Source of the DNA: Pleurodeles waltl
Taxonomy: Eukaryota; Chordata; Amphibia; Caudata; Salamandridae
Assembly: GCF_031143425.1 (NCBI RefSeq)
Contig: NC_090450.1
Span: 222,033,442-222,097,441 of the forward strand
Direction: 5' to 3'
Length of the DNA stretch: 64,000 bases
Positions 26,380 to 39,128 of this stretch are shown here, piece by piece (the stretch's first letter is position 1; every line of letters starts with the position of its first letter). The translations under genes were made by a program, and so were the position numbers. The notes below the pieces were generated by a model. The model searched no databases. It was not told the origin of the DNA and saw nothing but the letters and a program-made list of their open reading frames with translations.

Positions 26380-27700
26380 TGGGCCAAGAGAGCTTGGCTA
26401 ACCTCCAATATCCTCCCACTTTCAATTGTGAGTGACTGCACTTTTTGGACTTGGGTACGCTGCCACCTTGAAAAACCTACCAGACCCAGACACTTCTTAA
26501 AATTAAACATCCGGGGAAGTACAGGGTGGATTGCTTCACATGAACCACCATTCCATTTTCTTACCCCCAATGCCTTGCAAACCTCCACCTGTGCCGGAAA
26601 TTATGCATTTTCCCTACATTTCTGTGATGGAAACTTCTGTAATTCACAGGAATCCACAAAATTCCTACCACCCAGCATTGCCCCATCTGTACTGATAAAA
26701 ACTTTGCCCCACTTGTGTGGGTGCTCAAATCAGAGTCAACCTAAAAATGTATGAAAATAAACTGCCCTTTTGGACCCACTTTGGTTCCGCATCAATTTCT
26801 ACATGTATTTGGTCCTTCCCTGTTGCAGGCACTTGGCCCATCTGCACAAGTGAAATATCATTTGTATCGGGGGACCCATGCTGGGTGGTAGGAAATGTGT
26901 GGCTCCCCTCAGATTCCAGAACTTTCCATCAAAGAAAAGTGAGAAAATGTGTTTTCTTCCATAAATATTGAAGTTTGCAAGGGATTCTTGGTAACAGAAC
27001 CTGGTGACAGCCAATCAAGTTACCCCTTCCTGGATTTCCCTGGGTGTCTAGCTTTCAAAAATGGATAGGTTTGCTAGGTTTCCCTAGGTGCCAGCTGAGG
27101 GAGAGCCCAAAATCCACAGCTACCACGTTGCAAAAAACAGGTAATTTTTAAGTGGAAATATTTGATGTATCCATGTTGCGTTCTGGGCCTTTTCCTGTTG
27201 CAGGCACTAAGCCTGCCCACACAAGTGAGTTACCATTTTCATCAGACGACATATGAAAGTGCTGGGTGGAAGGAAGTATGTGGCTCTGTGCAGATTCCAG
27301 AACTTTCCATCACAGAAATGTGAGGAGAATGTGTTTTTTTAGTCAAGGTTTGAGGTTTGCAAGGGATTCTGGGTAAAACAAACTGGTGAGCGCTACACAG
27401 GTCACCCCATCCTGGATTACCCTGTGTATCTAGTTTTAAAAGATGTACAGTTTCGCTAGGTTTCCCTAGGTGCCAGCTGAAGTAAGGTCCAAAAACCATA
27501 ACTACCCACTTTGCAAAAAATGGGTCAGTTTTGCATAGAAATATTTGATGTGCCCAAGTTGGGTTTTGGGCCGGTTCCTGTCAAAGGCACTAGACCTACC
27601 CACACAAATGAAGTAACATTTTTATCAGGAGGCTTCGCGGAACACAGAATGTAAAAAAAAAGTGTTATTACCAATTGCCTTTCTCTGCATTTGCACCTTT
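26380..27700. repeat. about 380-bp repeat units, first unit inverted
   Basis: Two direct units are clear: agattccagaactttccatc occurs at 26911 and again at 27292, 381 bp apart, with matching 'gctaggtttccctaggtgccagctga' segments after each. A third unit at about 26430-26720 is the reverse complement of the same sequence (for example catttctgtgatggaaact at 26619). It is non-coding. Confidence 0.75.
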
Positions 27701-27840
27701 CAAATGTAAGACAGTTTGTAAGAAAAAAGCAGTTTTGAGAAATGTCCTCAAATTCACATGCTCATATGTGTAACTCCAAAGATGTGCAACTAACCACACT
27801 TTCTAAACTCTACATCTTCTGCCCATTTAAGAAATACGTA

Positions 27841-28658
27841 GGCCCTGATTTATACTTTTTGGTGCAAAACTGCACTAACGCAGTTTTGCACCAAAATGTT
27901 TAGCACCGGCTTGCACCATTTCTGTGCACCAGCCGGGCACCATATTTATGGAATGGTGCAAGCCAGTGCAAAGCGTAGGCTAGCATAACAAAAAATTATG
28001 TTCGTCGGGTGGGGCTGGCGGTATGGAAGAAGGGGGTTTTTTCACCAAAAAATGACGTTAGGCAGGTTAGAGTAAAGAAAAATGACTCTAACCTGCCTAG
28101 AGTAATCTTCTGATGCAAATCCATCCATGCCACATGACTCCAGCACAGGGGACCAGGGTTCCTTGGGCATGGCCACTGCACCAGTGCCATGTAGGGGCCC
28201 CCAATGGCACTTAAAAAAATACTTACCTGTACTTACCTATACTTACCTGGGATGGGGTCCCCCATCCTCCGCTGTCCCTCTGGTGAGGGTGGGGGTGTCC
28301 CTGGGGCTTGAGGAGGGCACCGGTGGGCTTATTCCATGGTGTTCCATCATAGAAATAGGCCCACAGGTCCCCTAATGCCTGCCCTTACCCAGGTGTTACA
28401 AAATGGTGCTAAGCAAGTTTTGCAACATTTTTTGACCCCTCCTCCCTCTCGTGCATACTTTTAGCATGAGGATATAAATATGGTGCTAAGGTATCTAACT
28501 GAAGCAAAGTAGGTTTCCAAGTCCAAAAAATGACTTTAACGCCATAAATTTGGCGCTAGAAGGGTCTAGCGCCAAGGTATAAATATGGAGTTAGTTTGCA
28601 CCGAATTTGCGTTAAAAAAAAATGACGCAAATTCGGCATTAAAGTATAAATATTCCCC
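27841..28658. mobile_element. Harbinger-like MITE nested in the piggyBac-like element
   Basis: The left end reads ggccctgatttatacttttt; the complement of the right end reads ggggaatatttatacttta, sharing the ATTTATACTTT core with the MITE at 17781. Palindromic stretches such as gcaaaactgc..gcagttttgc lie inside. No clean target duplication is visible. Non-coding. Confidence 0.6.
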
Positions 28659-29087
28659 ATGGTTTCCTTGGTACCTATGTTTCATTCTTTAACAACTGAA
28701 TGTATACCTGTTACACAATGGCAAAAAATTGCAAGGTGCAGCTCAGTTATTGGCTCTGGGTAGCTAGGAATGTTGATGAACCTACAAATCCTATTTATCG
28801 TCGAAACCAGAAGGTATCAGGGGATGTAACTGTATATTGCATTTGAAAATCTGCGAAGTTTCAGATAAAAACGCAGACACAAATGGCTGTTTTTTCCAAT
28901 TCAATTTCATTTTTTTTTATTTCAACTGTGACCCCTTGCTGAATTCAGGCTTTTGTCTTCTTTTCAGAAATGTTAGCTTTCCAGGATCCACAATTGGTTT
29001 ACCACCCATTTCTACCAGGTTAAAAGCATAACCTGTAGGACAAATAGGCTATGTCCCAGTAAAATGCCAAAGTTTTGCTGAAACTTT

Positions 29088-29590
29088 GGGGGGCACATTT
29101 ACAAGAGGGTGGAGCATTTGCATTGATGTGCCAATTTTCTTGAGCCCCATGTGCCCCCTAATGGCACCATGGGTGCACCATATTTACAATACAGCGCGCC
29201 ATGGTGCACAATACCACAATAGCGACTACATTTTTGGTGCTATTGTTGTGCTTTGCCTCACTAGCGCCAAAAATGTTGACGCTAGTCTAGCAATGCACAG
29301 GGAGGCCCATAGTAGATTATGGGTGCGTCATTTTAACACCTTCCCTGAGCAGCCATTAAAAATGACGCCAAACTAGGCACAGAGAGATATAGTAAATTTC
29401 ACTGCGCCATTTTTTGGGCCTCCCTGCATGGGAATTCCCCCTCTGCATATATTTTGCCGGGGGCAGGCATAATGTGGGGTGCTGCTTTGTAAATATGGCG
29501 AGGGGGACTTGCCTCCTTAACGCCACATTAGCGTAAAAAAGAATTCTGCTAGTGTGGCGCAAGGAAGTGAGGGGGCTCGTAAATATGCCT
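29088..29590. mobile_element. second MITE nested in the piggyBac-like element
   Basis: The left end 'ggggcacatttacaag' and the complement of the right end 'gaggcatatttacgag' form an imperfect inverted repeat around a CATATTTAC core. The interior is rich in 'gcgcca' and 'tggtgca' words typical of this miniature-element group. No clean duplication was found. Confidence 0.55.
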
Positions 29591-29939
29591 CTTGTTTTTC
29601 TGATTCAAGTCTCCATATCCCTGAAAGTTGGAAAGTTGGTGAGTTTAGCACTGCAAACCCCTTATTGAGCCCATTTGCAGGGAAAAAACAGACGCTTTCT
29701 TCTAAAGCATTTTTTTCCCATTTTTCTAAAAAAAACTAATGTAGCTGTATTTTGGAAACTTTCTGAGCTCCCGCCAGGGGAAACCACAAACCCAGAGTAC
29801 CCTTAAATTCCCCAAGATGTTGGAAAAAAGGGGCAAAAATTTGGCAAGGATAGCCTATGTGGATAAAAAGTTATGGGGGCCTAAACGCAAACTACCTCAA
29901 ATAGCCCAAAACGCTTAGCCTTAGCAGAAAAACGGTTAA

Positions 29940-31138
29940 TACCACAATAGCATATTACAACAATAGAAATGCAACAATATTGACAGAATGTGATAGTACA
30001 ACTGTAATAAAACTAAGACTACAAATATATAATACAATGACACAATATAATAACTGCAAAACAGCAACACAAAATGCAGCTGAAAAAGACATGCAAAAAA
30101 CAAGGCAACACACTAATAAAACATTTCTACCAATACAACACAGCCCTGTAATATACATCAGCACACATTGCAGTTGTAGTCTGTTGAGCTATGTGTATTT
30201 TTTCTGATGTTGTGGTTTAACTGTGTAATGAGTGTGCATTTATTTATTAGGTTTTTTTGAAATGTGCTCTAAAAGTGCGATATTACGTTTTTGTGGAGTA
30301 TCTTGATAATGTATCTGTTGTGTTGTTCGTATTCTGTTGATTCAGAATTCTGTTGTTTCTGGTGTTTGGCTGTGTTATTTTCTGTTGTGTCACTGTGTTG
30401 TTTTTAGCTGCATTATGCTGCTTTTGTGATGTGTTTTAGGTTTTTGTGAAGTTGACCTTTTGCATATGTGTTGCACTGTGATTATTGTATTACACTCTAT
30501 TTTCGCTGCTTTTTATTTTGTATCCAGGTATGCTTTATATGTCAACCCAAAAGTAACGGATTCCTTTAAAGTTATGGTGGCCAAGAACCCTTTGCCACCA
30601 CCTTACAAACACACTGCCTCAGCTCCTCAGTTATTTAAGACACCAGTCATACTAGCATGTCCAGAGCTAAACTCAAATGGATTTACTATATCAGACAAGA
30701 CTCGTGTTTATAGACTTATCTACAATTAGACCAATATGGCTCGCCTCCATTCTTTCCAAGTTAGCGTGACATATGTTTTTTATAGAGTATAGCAGACACA
30801 GATGTCCGTGTAGTTTGTAACTCCGTACATGTAGCTTTCAAAATGTAACGTCAAAGAGAAAACGGTAAAGGTCCGTAGTGGGAGAAATAATTTCCTACTC
30901 AGAACCAAAAGAGGTGAAGGAGGCCTTTAATGCTCGTTAAAGATCAGCAGCAGAAAGTAAAAGCCCTTCTCCCAGAGTTAATACTAAAGCGCAGGAAGTG
31001 CCCCTGTTGGAGGCCTTGCTGGAGTTCAGAAACATTTTTGGAAAAGCACAGCAGGAGGAAGAAAGGTATTTCACAACTCTGGTGTGCATGATCATTAAGC
31101 CACGATTAGTTGGAGGTAACGGGTCGTCGTTTGGGGAT
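29940..31138. other. AT-rich stretch, no gene recognised
   Basis: The first 250 bases are rich in A and C on the plus strand, and the following 300 are rich in T and G. This gives a loose inverted symmetry of simple words (for example acacaatataataac against ttattttctgttgtgt), but no clear element. Short frames only. Confidence 0.35.
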
Positions 31139-31705
31139 TGTTATGCTTAGAAAGTTGAGATTTATTGGTCTGTCACAGGCAAGCTAACACTCACAAAACA
31201 GAGGATGAAACTACTGGACTCTTCAAAAGGAGAAAGGTCACGGGGTTATTTATACAAGGGAAGGAGGCAAAAATACAGAGTTGGCAAGACTCCGTTAGGA
31301 AATGTTGTCCCTTTAGGTGGTGGTGCCTAAGTCTTGGACAGTAGATGATACAGCCATCTGGGAGCAGAGAGACCGGAAGAAAGGATTTCCTCATCATTAC
31401 GACAACCCCTATGTCTGCCCTTCTCCCCAGGCCAGCTGTCACATTCTCCCTATAAGGACCGAAGAGGATCAGATGTTGAAAACCATATGCTGGGGCATTC
31501 CACCAACATAGAAGCAGGACCACAATTTTACATTCACTGAGTGGTACAAAGTGACTAAATTGACAGTGCTCTCCAGTACAGAAAACACGAGGCACTAAGG
31601 TGAAATAAAGGCAAACTCAATATATTTGAAGCTAATTAACTTTGGTTGTGGTAGGTGCTGCAAACTAAACCTGCACTGGAACGTATGAAAACGTGCCTCG
31701 TGACA
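31139..31705 (-). mobile_element. possible solo LTR, minus strand
   Basis: Read on the minus strand the segment begins tgtcacgaggcacg and ends ctaagcataaca, has a TATA-like tgtataaataa near 31245-31255 and an AATAAA about 25 bases before its end. That resembles an LTR with promoter and polyadenylation signal. No matching 5-bp duplication flanks it, so the limits are uncertain and it could be unique DNA. Confidence 0.35.
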
Positions 31706-32063
31706 ATGACTGACATTTTCCAGGATAGATGGTAAAAAATTGGACTGTCTCAGCAAATCTGGGATTCATGCCCACTACTCCTACCCCCACACACATTGAT
31801 TAAGCCACAGAAAACCAGTCAAAACATCCTACCCCGAACAATTTCTGCAACTGCCAAAAACTTTACTTGTCAGTGAAAAATAGCTAAAGGAAATGAGGAA
31901 GAAATTAACATTATTTCATTTGCATGGATGCATATGTCTTCTTCTGTGTGAAGGTTGCTACAAGCCAACAGAACACGTTATGCGGAGTTTAGCATTAAAG
32001 GACCCTGTAATAGAGTCTAAATTTCCAAAACTGGGGAATTAACCAAAGAGTGCAAAACATTAA
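31706..32063. other. stretch without recognised feature
   Basis: Unique-looking DNA between the possible solo LTR and the GC-rich MITE. Confidence 0.35.
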
Positions 32064-32536
32064 GGGGGTCATTACGACCTTGGCGGGTGGCTACCGCCGC
32101 CAATGCGGCCGCACTCACTCAGCCCCCATTATGACATTCCCGCTGGGCCGGCGGGGATGAGGCCGCAACATAGGAGTCGGCTCCTAATGGAGCCGGCGGT
32201 GTTGCGGCCGTGCGACGGGTGCAGTTGCACCCGTCGCGCTTTTCACTGTCTGCTATGCAGACAGTGAAAAGCTGGCCGGGGCCCTGTTAGGGGGCCCCAG
32301 GACACCCCTTACCGCCAGCCTCTTCCTGGCGGGTCAAACCGCCAGAAACAGGCTGGCGGTAGGGGTGTCATAATCCCCAGGGCAGCGCTGCTTGCAGCGC
32401 TGCCCTGGCGGATTATCACCGCCAGGGCTAAAACCGCTGCGGTCGTAATAAGGGCCTCCGTACCGCCAGCCTCTTGGCGGTACGGACGCCACATTACCCC
32501 TGGCGGTCTCTGACCGCCAGGGTCGTAATGACCACC
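32064..32536. mobile_element. GC-rich Harbinger MITE built of successive hairpins
   Basis: It is flanked by taa at 32061-32063 and 32537-32539, the TWA-type duplication of PIF/Harbinger. The ends gggggtcattacgacc and (complemented) ggtggtcattacgacc are inverted repeats followed on both sides by GGCGG words. Inside are strong hairpins: 16-bp arms at 32238-32253 and 32257-32272, nearly 32-bp arms at 32301-32332 and 32338-32369, and 15-bp arms at 32377-32391 and 32394-32408. The end pattern resembles those of H1 and H2, which suggests mobilisation by a related transposase (inference). Non-coding. Confidence 0.85.
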
Positions 32537-33281
32537 TAATTTCCTTATGCATTAATTGATGAATTCCGCATCTCTACATGTTTTGGGAAATGACATGTGA
32601 CAATGGGTTTGTTCACACCAAGTCCTGCATATTTTTAACAACAACCCAGATGGATTTTCAACTCAAAATGTTTTCTTATTTGAGAAAGTGAAGTGTCCAG
32701 GTAAACAAGTTGAGATGCCAGCTATTCGTAGGAATCTTGTAATCTCAATGGGGTTTGTAATGCAACGCAAACCACCATGTTGCGTTACTCTGTCCTGGGA
32801 AGGCGTTTCATGGGTGGAGCGTGGGTGTTCCCACGTATCCACCCATGGATCTTTGAGCATTCCCTGATTTACGATTACCATTGACCTGGGAATGCACCTA
32901 TGCCTCTCACGGTGAGGCATAATGAGAGAAATATCTTTATTTATTCTAGTTCCTTCCTGCTAAAAAACAATCCTGCTTACTACATGGGCACCCTTGTATC
33001 ATGGTCCAAGCATGCTCGCATTGGTGCTAGGCAGCACATTGAGCACCAGTGCGAGAAAAAGACAGGAATGGACGATATAATGTTATACATGGCACATTCC
33101 TGCCTTTTCCCCACCATACAGCGCAGCAAGGAGACTTGCTTCACTGTGCTGCATTTCTTTTAAATAAATAAGCCAGAGGTGTATGTATATATAATAAGCT
33201 ATGCCTTCAAGTGCTTTGGAAGGCTGCATATTTCACAAGGGGTAATAAGCCTTTCCATATACTTTACAGAAATAAGGATGT
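32537..33281. other. stretch without recognised feature
   Basis: Two short frames (32663-32920 minus, 32900-33163 plus) have no family character. No repeats seen. Confidence 0.35.
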
Positions 33282-34325
33282 TGTAGGAATTGGCTCTGTA
33301 TATACTACCTCAAAATGATAGATAGTGTGCACAGAGTCCAAGGGTTTCCCTTAGAGGTTGATAGTGGCAAAACTAGATAATACTAATGCTCTATTTTGTG
33401 GTAGTGTGGTCGCACAGTAGGCTTATCAGAGAGTAGTGTTAAGCATTTGTTGTTCACACACAGGCAATAAATGAGGAACAAACACTCAAAGACTTAACTC
33501 CAACCAATAGGTTTTTATACAGAAAAATATATTTTCTTAAATTATTTTAGAACCACAAGATTCAAGATTTGACATAAGTACATAAAATGCAAGGTACTTC
33601 ACACAGGTAAGTATAGAACTTTGATTTAAAACAGTAGTACACACAGTTTTTCTTAAAATGGCAATAAGCTATTTTAAAAGTGGACACTGCAAAAATCAAC
33701 AGTTCCTGGGGGAGGTAAGTTTGGTTAGGTTTCTCACTAGGTTTACAGGTAAGTAAAGCATTTACTCCATCAGTCTCCTGGGCATAGCCAGCCCACCGTT
33801 CGGGGTTCAAGGCAACCCCAAAGCCAACACACCAGCAACACAGGGCCGGTCAGGTGCAGAGGTCAAAAGAGGGCCCAAAACACATAGGTGCCGATGAAGA
33901 ACAGGGGTGCTCCGGTTCCAGTCTGCTAGCAGGTAAGTACCTGCGTCCTTGGGGAGCAGACCAGGGGGGTTTTGTAGAGCACTGGGGAGGACACACACAA
34001 GCACACAAAACACACCCTCAGTGGCACAGGGGCTGCCGGGTGCAGTGTGCAAAGTAGGCATCGGGTTTGCTATTCAAAGCAATGGAGGGACCTGGGGGTT
34101 AGTCTGGCGATGCAGGTAGGGCACAGGGGGGCTTCTCAGGCCAACCACCGACTGGGCTAGGATGAGGGCCGCCTGCTGATTAGTCCTGCACTGGTAGGTG
34201 GTTCCTCTCGGTCCTGGGGGCTGCGGGTGCAGTGCTTGGTCCAGGCGCCGGGTTCCTTTGTTAACAGGCAGTCACGGTCAGGGGGAGCCTCTGAATCCTC
34301 TCTGCAGGCATCGCTGTGTGTGCGT
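33282..34325. mobile_element. LTR-like family B, 3'-truncated copy
   Basis: Begins tgtaggaattggctctgtat and parallels the family B copy at 8343 through the 'gataatactaat.ctct', 'gttcctggggg' and 'caccctcag.ggcacagggg' blocks. Similarity ends near 'tctctgcaggcatc' at about 34.3 kb; the remaining 1.5 kb of the element is missing. No duplication can be checked because the right end is gone. Confidence 0.75.
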
Positions 34326-35421
34326 CGCCCTCATGCTCATGGCAGCCATGGTACTTTGAATTCACTTGCTTCTGTCAACTGTTTTACTTTTACTTTTCAA
34401 TTTATGTGGCAAGAAAAATCTTGCAGTGTCCATAAAATGTCATAATGAGGGCCATAGTGTGTTCTATTAGAAGTCTGTCCTGTGGGCATACAGGGTACGT
34501 TCTAGGGGTGACAAAAAGAAATTTCCTACATTGCAAAGGCACTTTTGCTCGCCATATGTCACTGCAGAGCATTTAAACTGACATCCATATAGAGCACAGT
34601 GGTGTTCCTGACAGACCTGTTTTTTTGCCATATATGAAGGTGTGTAAATACAAACTGAGGCCCTCACATAACAGTTGTTGAGCCATCTACAATGGTCTTA
34701 GAAGGCAGTTAAATTGTTCAGGTGGGTGAAACTAATTTTACCACTAACATTTTAAGGCCTACACACACAGATTATATCACTGATTAGCAATGCCAAGGGT
34801 CACGGTCTGCAGCAAAAATAAGGTTCAGGAAAATGTAAAACATTTGGGATGACCTTCAATGTGCCTTCTAATTTTGTTCCTCTGTGTACAGCAAAAAAGG
34901 GTGTCTGTGTACCACATCCAAGGTTGTGTGCACCAATATGCACCAAATCCGTAGGAAAGTAAATGCTGTGTATGAGCTACCAAATGCTTAATGTGTTAAA
35001 AGTTGCAATATTTAAGATCCACAAGTCTGGAATCAATTGAAGAAAGGATGTAACTTTATACACGTTTGCGTATAAATCTACTGATACTCTTACTGCAACT
35101 CAGTTGGAGCACAACTTCAAAATCACTTTTGACATCAAACATAGTACGTTCAGTTCAATACAAGTTAACACTCTGACATTTATACTGCACTACTACAAAG
35201 TTACTCATTCAGTCATCCAGAAAACTCTTTTGGCCTCATAAGAAGTATAAATCGCTCTACGAATGCTGCAGTACAATAATATATAATACAATATGTATGT
35301 CTTTTTCAATTCTATTAATTTAATGAGATCACTTGAACATTAAAGTTAATTTCTATGGATGAAATTGGGGATAGGGAATTTAATGTTCATGGGTGCCTAG
35401 AATAACTAAGGACACACAGAT
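34326..35421. other. stretch without recognised feature
   Basis: AT-leaning DNA between the truncated LTR-like copy and Harbinger element H1. No open frame above 72 codons and no terminal repeats. Confidence 0.4.
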
Positions 35422-35969
35422 TTAGGGCTTGATTATGAGTTTGGCGGTTGGACCACCAGACCACCATAGTGGTAGCCGCCAAGAGACTGTCATGTTGGTG
35501 GTCATACAGACCACAGTATTACGGGCAGGAAGGCCAAAAGCCATCCAGTAAATAGGTGGCCCGACCACCAGCAACGACAGCTCGACAACCAACCACAAAA
35601 CCTATTACAAGTACTAAATTGCATTTGCAGTCATGTCTTGGCAGTCCTACAATGGCGGTCCCACCCACAGCAGTTAGCGGCCACCACAGACATACACTAC
35701 ACCACATAGGATGATTTAAAAAACAACACAGCTGACACACATTCACAAACCTGACACACCTACAAACCACACTATAAAACACACCCCTTCACACATGACA
35801 ATCACACGCAAATTACACCATCCAGAGCACCCACAATAATAAAAATGCTACTTAATTGACCATTTCTCACTGAACAAATATCCCACACACTCACACGCCC
35901 ACATCACACCATTTGTACCTGTCCAATGCACTTATTACCCATCACCTTCTCATTTCCCAGCACCAACGT

Positions 35970-37815
35970 TTATTATTGATAATTTCATTTCACCACCATG
36001 TCACCCTAGAGAACCTCTGTTTAAAAAAAGATGAGTTAGGAGTCATAGTGGATGAAATCATTAGAGTAGAGCCACATCTACTTGGAGACCAAGTCCAGCA
36101 CACCACTATTGCAAGGAAAATGGACATTTGGCAGAGGATAGTCGACAGAGTGAATTCCATAGGCCCCACTGTGCACAAGACATGACATCAGGAAGAGGTG
36201 GAACGACCTCAGGGGGGAAGGTACGTTCCATGGCATCCAGCCACCAGCCCATGTCCAGAAGACTGTCCTCTGCCACTATGACCGTTCTACCCCTACTCAA
36301 CCATTAAACAGTGGGGATGACCAATGTATATTGTGTGTCTATCTTGAAGTAACATGACTGAATATCTAAGGAGGGTCTTTCCCTGTTATCAGTCCATTGT
36401 CCATATCACAATGTGCATCTGCCTGTGACCTCACAGATTAAGTTTACCCACCTGTGAATGACCAAGATACTCTGTGATCTAGCTAACCATTTAGATCCAT
36501 CTTGACCAGCTATGCCAAGATGCCGTAAATGTGGGCAGGAAGGAAAGCTCATCTGTGTGTCAAAAAACATCATAGACAGATCAAAGGGGCAAAAATGCAT
36601 CATATGAATGGTATTAGCAGCCGGTATATTCCCAAAGCATTGAGCACATGGTGACAGCTGTTACATACACAACAAGGTTCTGGATCTGCCTGCATGACAG
36701 TCAATTAGGTCCTAAGATGACCTAAACCACATCCTGCCCAGCCACTGTTTTCACAGCACTGCTGGCAAGATATAAGTTATGACCATCCCTACAAGTGCAA
36801 TAAACTCAGACATCCTGAAGCTAGTTGACTGAAATCGAATTGATATGTTACCCAATTGTGAGGTTGACAGTCAAAAGCATGTGTGCCTGTCACATAAATC
36901 AAATTGGCAAATCCAATGTGTAAATGGCCTTAGTCAAGTGCCATTGTTAACAATTGGAGGTAGATGTCACAATACAACCTGTAACATTTTGTTTCTCACA
37001 TCAACAGGTCTACCTGCCACTTGGAACACAGACCACTCAAGAGACTGCCACTAGCCCGATGGATGAAGCCCTCTGTGAGGACAACACTCCTGGACACGTG
37101 GATGTTGAGGATGGTTCTGGCCCATCTTGGCAACCTGGTCAGATGACACCTGTCAGCCTCACTGTGACCACATAGACTCCTCCCAGCCTGGTTGCTTCAA
37201 CATCCCAGGCAATCATTCACCCCCAAACCTGTGTCCCAAGGGCAGTGACAACAATCTTGTGCCCCCCAGTCCAGGATCCTGAGTCACAGCAAGATACCTC
37301 CGACAATGATGGTCCTGAGACCAGTAGCAGGGGGGCAAACTGCACCAAGGGCACATGGTTGTTGGGTGCGTGGGAGGGATGGTGTAGGTCAGTGGTTGGT
37401 GGGGGTGGTTCTGGCCATGACACCTTCACCCAAGTCGTGGCAGCATACCAACAATCTCAAGGTGTGATGGACCAGGTACTTGCAGAACACAGGGAGATCA
37501 AGGAGCAACAAGGGACCACCATCAGTAAATTTGTGAACAGTGGGAGGCCCACGATACCAACATAGCCTCCCTAACAGGGGTGCTGAGAGACATCAACATC
37601 ACGCTGAGCAGGGATTGTCAACAACACCAGACCTCTTCCATTGGCCAGTCAATTCCAGCCCCTTCTACATCTGTGGAAGGGAGGCCCAGCCCGGGGAAGG
37701 ACCTGCCTCAGACATACTGGCATCTGTAGCTGAAGAACCCGCCTGCAAGCAGGGATGTCCACCCAAGCATCCAGGAGGTGCGGATGGCAAGACACAAACC
37801 GCTGCCAGCAAGTGA
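35970..37815 (+). pseudogene. H1 Myb/SANT-like gene 1 (broken)
   Basis: The first coding part (about 35995-36185) carries 'DELGVIVDEIIRVEPHLLG' and 'TTIARKMDIWQRIVDRVNSIG', a trihelix/SANT-like fold seen in the DNA-binding partner protein of Harbinger transposases. The reading frame is lost just before the expected 'DIRKRWNDLRG' block, which continues in another frame at about 36186-36220. A likely later exon starts after the splice-acceptor-like 'acatcaacag' near 37008, with acidic, Ser/Thr/Pro-rich sequence and a helical 'VVAAYQQSQGVMDQVLAEHREIK' segment at about 37430-37500; the frame shifts again after 37540. It is a close homologue of H2 gene 1. In other PIF/Harbinger systems the Myb-like protein binds subterminal DNA and helps import the transposase; that role is inferred here. 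Confidence 0.75.
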
Positions 37816-38582
37816 GCCCATCCTGAGTAACCTCCTTTGTGTGCCATTGATTTACTCTGTTAACTGTTCTCCAACCACTTTCCATTTTTCATGCTAGTGG
37901 AACACTGGCCTTTGGAATGCAAATGTTGTGGCATCTTCTCTAATGATTACATACATCATGACTGATTCCTTCACTGTCAATTTCTTTTTCGTAGTTCAAC
38001 TTTAATTTTCTGTGCACATGTAACTAAACACACCTAACACTAAAACAATGCCTATTAGTACATTTTCACCATTTTGAGATGTTGAATATGAAATCCATGT
38101 GATGCAAATAATGAATACATAAGATAGTAATGGATGGAGGGAAATGTCACAGCTAGTGGCATGCAGAGGATTTCTACCAACACAATGAAACAAGTGACTA
38201 GACACACCAAACATTTTATTGCACTGTACAGCACATAGGCTGTCAAAAAGTCTGGACTGTCATAGGCAATAAAGGCAGAACTTGGTGGAGTCAGGCTATA
38301 TATCTCAAGGCACCGTCCCCTGACCACAGAAGAAAGGGCTATGTCAGACCTTATCCCGTAGAATAGGCTAACAGATTTATGGATGTTGTCACCAGTTTGA
38401 GCCTCACCACATACCAAAACCAGGTCTACCAACTTGGCATATGCCATGACACAGACAGTGGGAAGTACAACAGTCCCTAGTCAGAGGTCCATCCTATTAC
38501 AATGAACAAGAATCTGGAAGTATGATACCAACCGATTTAAGTGATATGGCACAGGCACTGTGGCTTGCAATGTGAAAAACTT
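37816..38582. other. H1 non-coding interior
   Basis: AT-rich DNA following gene 1 with no coding similarity. It probably contains the 3' untranslated part of gene 1 and of the opposing transposase. Confidence 0.4.
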
Positions 38583-39128
38583 GGGGTCATATTTAAGAAA
38601 AGTGGTGCTGCACCCAGTGCAGCACCACTTTTCTTGAACCCTTGGAACCCCCCTAATGCCAGCATGTGTGCACTGTATTTAAAATATGGTGCACCATGGC
38701 GGTAGTTAGTGTACAAGCATCTGAATTTTTTATGATTATCCAGTGTTTTGCAGGATTAGCATCAAAAAGTCTGGAGCTAATCCTACAAAGCACCCAGAGG
38801 CTCATTGAAAGAGATGGAAGTCCCATTTGAATGCCATGTCTGAGCAGGCGTTAAAAGTGCAGAAAAAAAGCACAAGCAATTCTATTAGATTTCCTTGTGC
38901 AATTGTTTCCCCCCCCCCCGAGAAGGAGAAATGCTCCATTTGCATACCTTATGCCTGGCACAGGCATAATGTAGCACAAAGGGTTACAAAGTGGTGCCAT
39001 GCATGTATTGCATCACTTTGTAAATATGGTGCAGTGCAGCATTTTTGGCCCTCTAACGCAACATTAGCATAAACATGATTATGCTAATGTGGCGTTGGAA
39101 TGGCGCTAGGGGCTCTTAAATACGCCCC
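38583..39128. mobile_element. MITE nested in H1
   Basis: The left end ggggtcatatttaagaaaag and the complemented right end ggggcgtatttaagagcccc are inverted repeats. A palindrome ggtgctgcacc..agtgcagcacc follows the left end. The group is the same as the miniature elements at 27841 and 29088 (CATATTTA core, 'ggcgctagg' words). No exact 3-bp duplication remains. Confidence 0.65.

Larger units (their letters stand above)
25256..29935. mobile_element. piggyBac-like non-autonomous element, 4.7 kb
   Basis: TTAA occurs at both boundaries (25252-25255 and 29936-29939). Inside it the left end reads ccacttctgtgtgatgg and the right end, complemented, reads ccgtttttctgctaagg, an imperfect inverted repeat. 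A TTAA target and a terminus starting CC are piggyBac features. The interior holds no transposase but several structured parts: a hairpin cluster, a 120-170 bp tandem array, a roughly 380-bp repeat with one inverted unit, and two nested miniature elements. The identification rests on the ends only; a composite of unrelated repeats that happens to end in TTAA is the alternative. Confidence 0.55.

Noticed and set aside
25940..26425. 161-codon minus-strand frame and overlapping frames
   Set aside because: Produced by the 120-170 bp tandem array.
30460..30729. possible host exon
   Set aside because: 89 open codons, but no splice-site or domain support and no neighbouring coding sequence.
31191..31595. 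134-codon minus-strand frame
   Set aside because: No family similarity, and it lies in the possible solo LTR.
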